This document shows, piece by piece, positions 1-12,600 of a DNA stretch of 64,000 nt. The stretch comes from Varroa destructor (Eukaryota; Arthropoda; Arachnida; Mesostigmata; Varroidae). The stretch is taken from NCBI RefSeq assembly GCF_002443255.2, contig NW_019211455.1, positions 44,774,103 through 44,838,102 of the forward strand, in the 5' to 3' direction. Made by a program: the position numbers and the translations under genes. Position 1 is the first letter of the stretch. Each line of letters begins with the position of its first letter. The notes under the pieces are model-generated. The model made no database searches and was not told the origin of the DNA. It worked only from the letters and a program-made list of their open reading frames with translations.

Positions 1-1777
1 ATTGACCGTACGATAAAGTCGCGCAATTAGATAGTGATATGAACGTTTTCGTTGTCGACCAATTCGACATTACGTCAGTCAAAATTATTAGACAGGCCCT
101 ATACCTTTAGATCATCCGCGTAAGGCTCATTATTATTATTCACCTACCATGTACCCAAACGCGCGTATTCATATAGGTAGACTGTTTTTTTTTACTGCAC
201 GAAATGATCGTGACTTTATCTCTTCTGGCCTTAATCTCTTGAATTTTTATTTGATTTTTTTTACTTATTTCTGAAATTTTTTTTTATTTTCGGCCCTGTT
301 TACGACCGATAACCCTCTCAGGTGCTATCCGCATCGACTCAATCGCCTTTTGTTATCGATGCATTCTCATCTTAGCAATAGCCCCGGGCATTTTAAGGTA
401 ACAGTGAATAGTAACCTATCTGTAGATTTTGAAGCCCCTTGCACAATGCGTCCACTATATACAAGCTTGCGCGTAGCACGGTCTTAGGTGTAGGTTGACC
501 ACAGAAGAACTCATAAGGTTTGCGGGATCTTAGCCGTAAGGTTACTAATCATTAAATGACGCTTATTGGAAGCTACGATCTGAGCTAGAGAAAAGCAGCG
601 CTATGTGATTAGGGCATATGTAAAGTATCATAGTTTATTGATATTTTTCTTCCCATTAGCCGGGCTCTAGTATGTTTCGGATTAGTTTCAGGACCCGGAA
701 AGCTGTCCTTCGTCACTGAAGCGCCGAAGTGTCCACAGTGGTCTGCTATACTGAACGCTGAACCATAGGCCTGAACGGAGCAACGTAGGACAAGCTTTCC
801 TATGTTGGAAAACGGCATAGAAAAAGCAGATACGTGAAAAACAATATCGTATATGTCACAGTTGCAGAGTAACATTAATGGATGAAGATTGTGATGACTG
901 CGGAGGGAGTAAAAGGTTAATACGAGCTGCCACTTGCAAATCACAATGCACAGCATTCAGATTAGAACTTGTCATAATTAGGATATTATCAATGTTTAGC
1001 TTAGCATACGAGAGGCCTGAGAAAATCGAAGTCAATATTAATACTAATAATAATAACCTTTTACTAAATAATAGTTCTAAGTATGACTCAATATTCTGAA
1101 CTCATTACTTTACCCATATCTGGGATCAAGTCAACTCTTGGGCTTATTTCGTTATTTTCAGGGAGGTCATGGAAGATACCTGCGATTATTCCTTCCTGGT
1201 TTTACCCTGGTTCTAAATACACACAGATAGATAAATAATGCAAATCACACTTTTTAACTACTCTATCAACAGACGCTTTGATGTTGCAGAGAACTTAAAA
1301 ACTTAAGGGGTGAAGTGTGTGCATACCACGACCTGTTTCAGATACGGCAGTTTTATGCTGGTGTGTTTCCCATTAATGGAGAGAATGTGTGGTAAATAAA
1401 TAACTCGTACTCATTGGAGGCGCACAATGGCATAAGGCAGGTAGGTACTCGATGTATCATAGTAAAATTCGTACATCATTCTATTTGTTTGGGTCGTGTG
1501 CGTTCTGCCGTCGCGTATTGACCACGGTTAACGAAATTTACGAAAATACAAGAAAGTACGTAGGGGCTGACATGATTTATTTGTCAAGTATGATTTTACT
1601 CATCCTAGCTAATATCAAATGGTTATGTGTTGAAGCTGATCATTGGCATTCCCGAAACCTCTTCGCAGTGTTGTCATCGAAGTGTTCATGTGAAATTGCT
1701 TATATTTTAATTTAACTTCTCTCGCTCCTTATGAAAATCTCGTTTTTAAACAAGTTTCGTTAACCAATTTAAATTTA

Positions 1778-1835
1778 GTTTCGATTGTATATAGTTAACT
1801 AAACACTTGCTTAGTTAACTATACACAATCGAAAC
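1778..1835. other. near-perfect 58-nt hairpin
   Basis: Two 25-nt arms (1778-1802 and 1811-1835) are reverse complements at 24 of 25 positions and are separated by an 8-nt loop at 1803-1810. The arms contain GTTTCGATTG and TAGTTAACTAA. It lies in a gene-free region. The size fits a short pre-miRNA-like stem or the palindromic core of a small MITE. No family is recognised, and the transcribed strand, if any, cannot be told. Confidence 0.75.
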
Positions 1836-4113
1836 GTGTATATTGTGTCTAGGCGGAAAATACCCTGTCCATATTCTTAACTTCAACATAATGTCTCTGA
1901 TAATCAGGCCAACTAATTAAGACCATGGACAATAACAGTTTTCTTACTTACGCATGAATAGGAATTTACCTTTATCTCTAGGACGCCAGCTCTTCATTGC
2001 GTGCTTTGTTAAATGTGTATACTATATGATTTATCGTGTAGCAACTGATTACTTCATCTGGGGTATTTGATATCTATTTCTAGATATTGCCGATTTACGA
2101 TCCCAATGCGACGAATAATGTGTACACTTTTTACAGTGTCATTTGTTGCATCATACATGGTTGTGTATGCTCAGGCTAATCCTCAAAAGTATGAAAATCA
2201 TTCTTTGAAATACCTCGAAATTATTAATAGAAGGATATATGGTTTATATAAAAAGACAGCATATAATAACACGTCGTGTTTTTGAAGTTTCTGAGAAATT
2301 ACAACGGGTCAACGTCCGTCGAGCTCTAACAAACACCTCATGAAATCTCCTGTAACCTGGTTTTTTCTCTTATCGTCAAATCGAAGCTTGTTTGAAAAAT
2401 TGAAGCTCTGCTACTCTTTGCATATTTATAATTTATATGTAGACGTGCATGCGTATATTCGTGCATGCTATGTCAGAAGATACGCACAATACGGAACAGA
2501 GGCTAGATGAACCGTTGCGTCTTTGTCGACGCTGGGGCCGGCTTTTCCTGTGAGCCCGATAGGTGTTGTCTTACACAAAAGCTACAATAGAGAAGCGGTA
2601 CGACTGGGTTGCTCTTGCTTACGTGTCTCACCAGTGAATCCATTTATGCAGTCTTGTGTTCTTTGGCGAGTTTCGAGGTATCCATCGCGGTCGATATACT
2701 CTGCACGGATGTAGTCATTTCACTTATCTCTTGTCACAATCGAATGAGAAAGCATTGTCTAAACAGTTCAATCCTATCCAAGAAGATATCCGCTTTGTTC
2801 AATTCTAACGTCTGAGACGGGTCACCCCTCTTCACACTTTCGTACAAATTGGGTTTCATATTGGCATCGTCGATGCAATTATCAAAAACTTGGTAGTGAG
2901 TGCCTTGTTTGAGCTCTATTTGATGGAACTGTGTTCCCCAATTCGTGTTTCGAATGTTGCTTGTCGTCCTACTTGACACTTCTCTGAATCGCGCCCGACG
3001 TGGACCTTGACTCAATCGATTTCTTTATTACCGGTGCGGTAACGGCAATAGAAAACAGGCAACTCGGGATCATCGAGGTGTGCGCCTACTTCACGTCCGT
3101 AAAAGATCCAGTCGTTAATAACAGGCGTTTAAGATAGAATCGATTTGATTAAAATGAAAATAGCTGAAGCAGCTTTTTTTCTTCGATTTTAGAACAGGCT
3201 GATTTTTTTCTCAGTTATTAGACTGTGCCCCCAAATGCGCGTCCATAAAAGGCTTCACTGGTTCAATAACCATATTATTAATTATGGGGAGTTATAGCTT
3301 TTTTCACCCATTGTTCTATCTAAAAAAACATAAATATCGAATATTGGCTGTAGCAATGCTTGGTCTAATTTTTATTTTTCAATGACTATTCGCCGAAGGC
3401 CTTAGTCAGTTTCATCCAGTATCTATTCTAGCACGGTGCAAAAAAAATTCATAAAGGTAAATTTCGAGCCGCCTTCGAACGCATCAATTGCCCCACGATG
3501 GTCGAACGCGCTGGACTAAGCTTCAACAATGAATAATTGTAGCGACGTCAAGTAGCACTATATAACGTATTTCGGTAAGGTCTAATCCTGAAACTATCGA
3601 CCTGACACCTATCATCGATTTTTTTCTGCTAGGGAAAGTCTTGCGTTTGGCGAGAAGGCTTGTCCCGGCCTATGCTTTATGCGTTTACTAACATACGGTC
3701 ACCAGCCTGTGTGCGGACAGTCGTTGCAGTTTAGTGTACCGTTCACCGAAACAGTTCCTGGCGATTCCGATTGGGTCCTTTAGTAAGAAAAAGCTAATTA
3801 TTAGTGGGGCCTGAATTAGTTGGGACGAAACTTTCTATACTGTATACGGCTATTATAGTTATAGTGACTAACATCGTCATTTTCTAATTCTGAAAAAAGC
3901 CCATGCAAAGCTTCGTCTTTTTTTCTAGAAGGAGGCTGAAGAATGGTGCTTCACCGTTTCATTAGTCAATGGGTTTTCACAATGCAGGAAAGTCTCCTGT
4001 GTAGTACCTAGACCGATTCTATCACCAGTCTCGATTTTATAGAAAACGTGTGAATTTCCTGAAACGTTGAAATCTGCACGTCGCGTTTTATCAGAATTCT
4101 TAACAGCTGTGTG

Positions 4114-4152
4114 TATATATATATATATATACCAAGATAGACACAGATACAC

Positions 4153-4190
<38 letters not shown>
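4114..4190. repeat. two (TA)n microsatellites
   Basis: Two dinucleotide TA runs, at about 4114-4131 and 4158-4190, are separated by roughly 26 bases. They create spurious IYIYIY frames on both strands that should not be read as genes. Confidence 0.9.
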
Positions 4191-4193
<3 letters not shown>

Positions 4194-7100
4194 ATACGTT
4201 ACTCCATAGTTCGTATGTCTAGTCGGAATCGGAACTATTTGACCCGACATGAAAATCTCTCTCCTGATAATACGGCAACCGCCATCGAAATTCGTAGTCT
4301 TGAGCGACTAGAAAACTTCTCGGAAGAATTCTACCATGGTAAAATTTGACGGTTTTCGGTTATAGCTGTAGTGAGATAATATTCAGGCAAATAGATACTG
4401 TTAGAACTCTTTCCCATTTACCGAAAATGCAGATTATACAACGATGTACTAGAAATATCTAAATAGAGGCGACTCTTTAAGTATTATTCTCAATCTGTTG
4501 ATGAAACAGTACCAAATATATCTGTCTGCCCTGTTTGTCAGTTTCGAACGTAATCTTCGACAGTAATAAAAGAAACATGTACTAAGTGTAATTAACGTTA
4601 TGAACTTACCGCTTTCGACACAACGGAGGGTTCACGTCTATTTATTATACTCTACAGCAGATATATCTATAAAAAGTGGTGAACAAGGATATAATACTGC
4701 TATGTCTTCACATATATAGTGATTAAATAACGATCAAGACAAAAATCCAACTGTGCCGTGATTCAAATACATCTGTAAATTCTAAATAGATGCTATATAG
4801 CATAAGCAAATTTGTAATCTTGGAAAGGTTCCGCTGTTTTTTTTCTTGATCACTCAGATGCAATTAGTGAAGATACATAGTTATCACAAAGTAAGCATTT
4901 GACTACGCTCTCCGATTAACTAGTTGAAGCTAGCAAAAGGTGTTATTTTTGTTCGACTGTGAATCCGCGCGGAAATTCAAAAATCTGCCAGGTACGCAAA
5001 AATACCCCCTATAGATATACTAATAAGACATAGTAAGGTCGCTTATTCGACCCAAGGTTCAGGGTTAACCTGTACAACAGCATCGGTGTTGCAAAAAACA
5101 CCTATACTCACACAATCCTTTTCATGTTAATTTATCGCTAAGCCATCATGACTCATAGCAACATAACGTCTGAGTTCGAGTAAACTTCGATTTTTACTTA
5201 GAACTAGTATTACAAAAATGATTATATCTTAGTGTTGGCGACTATCTACTTCAGTATGTGAACGGTGTCATTTTGCCACCTTAATCATCTGAAATTTTTA
5301 AAAAATTGTTCAGTACTTCTGTCAGTTCAGGCGGATCTATTTGGGAGTCGTTTTTAATAAAACAAAAAATAATAGACAAATAAAAACTATAACGGAACAG
5401 TTGTGTCAATGAGTCCTTGCGATAAATCACATATTTAGCGTATGCGCTCTGGCATTGAACCATTTCAAGCAATACTTTCAGATAGGCGAGTTATTAACAA
5501 TCTAATACAGAAAATATATTGGTCTTTCTGACCGTGTTTTTTATTACCATTTAACGCTTTTTATTACCTTTTTTTTTTTTTTTTAATTTAATAATAACGT
5601 TATTTCTATTCGTTTTGTCAGCTAAGCTTGTCAAATTTACCATGCTCAAAAACAATACATCCCCAAGAGTATCCAGAATCTCTTGAATATTCAATTGTGA
5701 ATATATCGTTCCGTTCTGTTATTACTGTAATCCTAACATTTAACCATTACTAGTAGAGAACAACGTAATTGTATATAGATATATACAAAGGTTAGGCACA
5801 TAAGGATTAGATAGTCTTTAATTTTGCACAGTGTAGAAAATGGGTTGCATTGAACCAATACTGTCTAATAGTTAACACACAAAATGATGAGATCATGCAA
5901 GTTCGTATTTGTTTTTTGGTCCATCTGTTTTATTGTCTTTTCTCTCTTTCACGCGTCGTTTGTTTATATAGCATTACTGCCTTATATTTTACAGTGAGCC
6001 TTGTGATGTTCCTCTGAAGCTCGACAGGAGGTTATCGAGACGGCTTCGTTCGAACGCGTGTCTATTATATATTGTGTTGGTCGATAAATACTCTTGTTTG
6101 CAAGTTTCTCCGTGTACTCCACTATATACGTTATGTGTAATTGAGCAGCGAGCGTGTAACGTTGTATCTTTCACTATGTACAATCAAACGCCTTCGAGAA
6201 CTGGGATAGCTAGACTGACACATACCAATGATCATAATACGTTACAACCTTCTGATAACTTTTTTGAAAAATGCTCATTTTATCATATGTTAGGATTTTA
6301 AAAGGAATGCCTATAATTTTTGGTAAAAAAAATAGTAGTTTATAAAATGTGAATTAATGTTCTGAAATTATGTATGCGTGTTATTAAAAGCACGCAAGAC
6401 GCGAGACGTATTAAGGTACAGTTAGAGTGTACATTTGTCGAACCAATTACCAATATATTTCTCGCGTTTCCGCATGATTCGCTGTCTTCCGTTATCTAAT
6501 GTGTTTTCCTCCTTTTTATAGACGCTTGATTTCTATCCTGACGTGTCCGATATAGCACACGAAATAATACGCTATACGTAACTACAATTGCTGCCCTGCC
6601 TTGCTGCCCCGCCTTGCTGCCCCAATGTATGTCTGCGTAGCTATTGCCTATGTATAATTACTTCCATAAAAAAACCATCAAATGAATTGAATGTAACAGC
6701 GTGACAATAGATGACTTTTGATGTGGTTGTCTCCGCGACGCCTTTGCCCTCGACTGTACTTTGTCCATATTTTCAGCTTCAGCCATGTTCGGTGTTTCAT
6801 ATCTCTCAACTACGCTTTGTTGCAGTTCATTGCCATCGTTACGGATAAGTTGACACCATTGGTTTGCCGGCGTACATTTTCGTACGATTAAGACAAGTCA
6901 ATACTCCCCGTACTTAATTAGCTGTTCGTTACATTAGACAACTTCTCGAATGTACGACAATGTAACGTTAGTCTAATGGCCGTAGGCGATTTCCGATTTT
7001 CTGTCTCGACGCAATTCTATTGCCAGAAAATTTATGTTAATATTGCCGACACTTGTCGTAAGGATACGCTAAGGATATAGCAACTGGCTGATAGGATTAT

Positions 7101-9520
7101 GATAATTAAATAAAGTACGAGTGGTCCACCAATCGCTTTACGCGCCTTTTTTTTTATTAGTATCATTTGCGTAGAGCACTAACTTGTTGTTGAAGCAATC
7201 ATGAAACCACACTTATCGGTTTGTATCGTACCTTTGCCCAACTATCTAACATGTTATACGGTGTTTCAGCTTCTCTCTCTCTCTACTTATCTGATCTTAT
7301 TAGAAAATGTATTTTTCCCTAAGCTGTATGTCCTTAAGTTATCGACTGTTTTTTTTTTTGAACTGATTTCTCTCGAAAAATCAATCGATCGATCTCTTTC
7401 GAGAAAACGGGCACAATGGACGTGCCCGTCGTACAGACATCCATGGTTAAGATTTCTAATTACCCATCAACTTTCTATCTTCCTTGGAGCCGTTTGCTTT
7501 AGCCTATTTCCTGTTAGTTTACACACATTGTTTTAAAAATATCATGTAGGTTTTTGTCTTAACATTCGAGCAAATCTTGTATCCCTTTCCATGAGTCAAT
7601 GGGAAAGGGTATCTGTTTTATTACTGTTTTCTGCCTACCGTTCGGCGCGTTGCACCGGGTCACTGAATTTGAAGGAATCAATCTTTCGGAAGCACCCGCA
7701 GACCATGTTTTGCGACGACGAACAGTGCTCAGAAATAGTGCTCAGAAATCAGCTTCACTTTCCGTTATCAATTGCCTTCCAAAAATAAATAGTGTTTGTA
7801 TATATTTAGGCGTACGGTGGTATGGTTAAGCTACAACGTTATCTAGAAGAGTTCGATTCAGACGATCTGCATGTCATCCACCGCCGTTCTCGCACGACGA
7901 CACCTCATCTCATATTTACCGTTGGCTACCTCCTGTTAAGTAATCTAATGATATATGTATAAATACATATATATATATACATGGATCTCCTTTTGCTGGT
8001 CAGAAACTATGGCCAAGCAAACCACTCTATCTTTACACAGGATAGGGATTACTTGTGTATGCAACATGCAATACTATTTTAGGTTGAGTGAGAATGTGAT
8101 CAACTGACGCTAACAATGGTTAGACAGGCATCTAGCGGGAACAATCGCAAAAGCGCTGCAACTGTATTTGAAGTTATTTGTGATGCACTTTAGATAACCG
8201 CTATCGGCTGGACTACGTTACTTATCAGGTAAGCCATCGACTAATTTAAGTGTCATCAACAGAATTGTTTTTTTTTTTTATAATCTGTACTCCAGTCAAG
8301 ATACAGGAAGAACCCCATTTTCTCATCAATTTGTTCAAGACGATTCCTATCGACGACCTCGGTAAGACATGGTTGTTTTCGTCATTTGCACCATGTTATC
8401 AAGTGTGTGTGGGAAAATAGGTATTATGCTGCTTTATGATATGAACAAGCTTCTTCCATCTGTTCCCTTTTGTCTGTTTTCGCTGTACAATTTTTCCACA
8501 GCTTTGTAACACCGATAGGTATTAAGGCCATCTCACCCGAAGGTGCTATTATCACATTTATAATCATTATGCTTCAGTTGTATATGAGCTCTACGACTTT
8601 TATCCTATCTTCGGATTCCTACTGGCTACTGACTGGTTAAAAACTTTATCTTTTTATCATCTTTTCCTGATCTTTGGCAATATATTTTTGCCAATTAGAG
8701 AAAACGCTAATGGTGGGGGTCGAAGTAGTGTAGTTATTACCACTATGATGTCATGCTTAATTCCTTCCTCTAGAGAAAATTTTCTTTAAATGTTTAGACC
8801 TGCGGGTCAAATAATAGTCGAGTCCAATAGCATGCCATATTTCAACTGTTTGACATAATCTGGGTTTTCTTGAGTTTTTTTTTTTGTCACTGCGGTCTTT
8901 GTTAGGGAATGAGCGTAGCGATTTTCTTACTCCTTTCAAAGGGTTTCCTCTCCACTAATGATCCAAATCTCCTTCGCACTCACTGGGCATCATCTCCAAC
9001 TTCTGCGACACGTGAAAATTCGGAGTCGCTTATTTGACATGAAGGAATGGACCGTTTGCACGCGAGTGTCATTTGTCGAGGATCTCTAGACCTATCGCAA
9101 TGTTCGCCGGTTCGGTAGTATAATGGCGGTAATGGTGGCAAACAATAGCTCCGTCTCGCCCGGTGTCACCTGAAGCAGCTAGCGATGTTGGCCGATTGAG
9201 TCCATGTCGCGGCACTGTAGAGAGGTGGTCTTTAAAGGTGCCCATAATTTGTTTATATAGGACTCAGCGACATCACAGAAATTCGCCTTTCCTTTTGCGA
9301 TGTCTCGCTGGGACCCACTGTGGAGTGTTCCGGGACGACTTCAGATACAGTGCGCTGCCGATCTCGGGTGTCTGAAACAACACGTTAAGTGTCAAAAATA
9401 CGAACATCGGTTAATCCACTTGGACATTTGACTCGGAAGTTAGGTAGGGCAAATGCTACATAATTGCAATATTATGCAAAGAGCCAAAATAATATATATA
9501 TATATATATATAATATAATG

Positions 9521-9606
9521 TACTATTTCTCTAACTACATACCCTCTCTTTTTCGTCATATATATATATGACGTAAGAGAGAGGGTATCTAGTAAGAGAA
9601 ATAGTA
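9521..9606. repeat. 86-bp near-perfect palindrome, MITE-like or miRNA-like
   Basis: The left arm 9521-9563 pairs with the right arm 9564-9606 at 39 of 43 positions, and the 20 bases around the centre (CGTCATATAT and its complement) are perfectly symmetric with no loop. The arms begin and end TACTATTTCTC / GAGAAATAGTA, so the ends can be read as a TA target duplication flanking a CTATTTCTC inverted terminus, as in mariner-type MITEs. It follows a (TA)n run at about 9491-9513. No second copy was noticed in the window. A pre-miRNA is the alternative reading. Confidence 0.8.
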
Positions 9607-12600
9607 TATTTTTATTATGTTCACGCTAATCAAGCATGTCTATCTTATAATACTTTAGAATATTTATAAAATTCAGTATCTATGATTCAAAACATAAGTT
9701 ATGCATTAGAGATGAGCATTCCTTTCAAACGATTGTGTGTATGTCATAAAAGCTAAGACGTCAACAAATTAATGAGTGATAACGCAAAGGGGATTTGCAT
9801 ACCGGTAAAGCTCCGGAAGAAAAAGCTTCCTCGCGCAGCGTCGTCGGCAGAATGTCTTCGGATCATGCTGGAAATCATTCCACCTTTTATATCGTTTGCG
9901 CTATTTGGGCTTGACATCACGACACGTTAAGGTGATTTCGTACACGTCGATAAGTTGATATTGGGCTTGTCGCACAACGAAGACGTTTTTCTTTGTACAA
10001 ATACGTAATATGGTCTATAGTTGGGCGGATGTTAAACGATGTTCTTCAATGAGTGAAATCGATTTTTCCTTGCTTAACGCGTATTAAGCATCGATCATCA
10101 ACTGAAACACAATCACACATTTGAAAATCACACAAATTCACACATAAAAATGAAAAATTGATGACTTAAATTTGTTTGTGACTCTAGCGTTATGAACTGA
10201 TATAGACATTGTTTACCTATACAACTGCTATAAACGGAATCACAGAAGCGACAAAACAGCTCATGAGACAATCACAATTGAATTGAACTCCAATAACTAG
10301 AAATAACGAACAGGTATAGTCTGGAAAGTGGATGCCTTTAAGCCCTGCGACGAATCGTAGCTCGACAGTATTGATAGCTATTTCGCTCACCGTCACCAAG
10401 GTATTATTGTCGCGGAGAATCGACTAAAAATGAATCTGATCGACCGAGATTCTGCAACTCGCCTCTGTTCAGCGAAAGATCACAATTTATGACACCAATA
10501 TTTCATTAAACGAGAGAAATTGATACAATCTATCATTGATACCATGTATAACAGCTTCGTCAGTTCTCGTCACGGCTCTTGCTAATTATTATAAATGAAA
10601 GTTCCCCAGTATGTTGAAACAATCAGGAAGTAATTCATCTGTTTGAGAAAGGCGTTTCTTATTTCAACGAGAACGAACGCCATTTTTCTATATATCAGAG
10701 TGCATTGATGTTTACCGACGAACTGACCTTCGTAAAACGAGTATGCGGGGCAAAAACGAAGCGGTACTTTCGTTGAAAAAACGAAGTCTCGCTAATGTAG
10801 TTTATAGCTAGGATTGTGTGATATCATGTGCTAAATACGTACGAATTAAGGAAAGCAAGTGAGTAACAAATGGCAGCAAGAACATTTTTTGAGTCTTCTG
10901 CTGTTGATGGATGTGGAAGTAATTGATTAAGTATCGATTGATGTCTGTAATCGACTGCAAGCGGTAAACAGCTGGTAATGAGTTGGCTTTTCGGGATGGT
11001 GTGAAGTCCAATTTAGCAACAGAGGCTGCCTGTTAGATAGGAGCTATCAAGATAGTCCCTAGATCAAAGATCGATAGTACAAGGTTTTTTACATTGTTTG
11101 CGAATCGAATGGACATCTAAATTAGAGTCTGACAAGGGTGGTTAGTATTTATGTATCAGTAAACACGCAACCGTTAGCCGTGTACTTACCAAAACCATGG
11201 TGCATGGTATAACTACTACCGCAAAGAACGTTTAGGTCAAATTTAGCAATTACAAAGCAAAGAACTTTCGTTAGACCACTGGCCAACTAGCCAAGGAAAC
11301 CGTCTCAGTAAAAGAGCAAAAACAGGCCTTGCCTGAACTACTGTATAAAGTAAAATTACACAGCAGCGTAGTATGTCATCGCGCGTATCTGCGCGCAGTC
11401 AGTGGTATTATAAGATCTACTTAAGCTTAAGTTCAAAGTAAGACACACCAGAACGGTAACCTATGAGATGCAAAACGTTTAAATTATAGTTAGGTTAAAA
11501 AAAGTTTAACAACACAAAAAACTGAGAAAATTGATAGTAGAATCACTGGAAGTGTCGGTCTGTCCCGAATACCGTATCCGCGTGAATGGTGCGTAGGTTG
11601 TGATGTAGACGATAACTATGGTGAGCAGGACTGAGAATCGCTTAGTGCGAAGGATAGGGCCCCGGTAAATAGGGATGCTGCTTCAGTTTAAGGCAGCTTT
11701 TGACCTATCCAGGATATATGGATTTACTGGTGTATGCTCAATCAAATATCGTATACATATTATAGACGTATTTATTGCTATACAAATGGTTATTATCAAC
11801 AAAGATAATACCAAAAACCAAGCCTATACTAAAGATCCATCGTTGACTGTTGTGTGTACTCAGGAGCGTCCTATTTTAAGTACAGGAAGTATCAGCCGGG
11901 ATTAAAGGTAAGTCTGTGGGTTTTTACCGTTCCCTTAGCTACATCGACCACATTGGAGCGAAGCTAGGGCATAAAATAAGATATCGTCGTTAATCAACTA
12001 CGAATCGTATCGTCGCTTTAGGCCGTGTTGTCCTCAGGCTTTTTTCGGCAACAGCAACAGCCTTCTCTCTTACGGCCTAACAATGACCTAGTCCGGGCAA
12101 CAAAGCTCCTGACAAAAACAAATGCCGGAATAAACAACAAGAACTGGCTGCTCTGTAACTGTTCTGTGGAAAAAAATGTGCACTATGGGAGGATATGCCT
12201 TGATATTATTATTATTATGTGTGAGTATATAAGGCAACTACAAGATATAAATATGATATGAACATATTCAATTGTCGTTATCTGTGTATATAAGTACAAA
12301 ATAATGTCTGTTGTTTTAATGATAATTCTCTTAGAGGGTAATTACCATAAGAACAATGGGAGATCATAAAACATACCTAAAGTTATACATTTTAATCACT
12401 TGAGTTACTCGTTACTAGCTTGCTAAGCAAAAGTAAGTTTTGTAAATATACTATAGTGAAAAACAGACGAGAGGAGTTATTAGTAACTCCTAAAAACGAA
12501 ATAGCTCAAGCTATGACACTTATCCCCTTAATGGAATAATTAAAAATTTTTTACTTGTAGGCCAACACAGTCGCTCTGAAAATATTGGTCACCTTACACA

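Larger units (their letters stand above)
1..9480. other. gene-poor AT-rich stretch
   Basis: No gene can be supported here. Open frames exist on both strands, such as 609-956 (minus), 1452-1715 (plus) and 7201-7536 (plus), but none combines a recognisable domain with good splice sites. The minus-strand frame around 2734-3030 is the most protein-like, but it has no ATG near its 5' end and no recognised family. The stretch holds the hairpin at 1778-1835, (TA)n runs near 4114-4131 and 4158-4190, several oligo-T runs, and an imperfect CCTTGCTGCCC tandem near 6590-6625. Confidence 0.6.

Noticed and set aside
4008..4349. IYIYIY-containing frames on both strands
   Set aside because: By-products of (TA)n microsatellites; the same applies at 30.4-30.7 kb and 31.1-31.3 kb.
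9163..9375. Plus frame ending FRYSALPISG, similar to a takeout-family strand
   Set aside because: Only one short motif, with no supporting upstream strand pattern or clear donor.
11675..11905. Frame starting LLQFKAAFDLSRI, reminiscent of a LINE reverse-transcriptase block
   Set aside because: The similarity is confined to a few residues; no other catalytic block is near.
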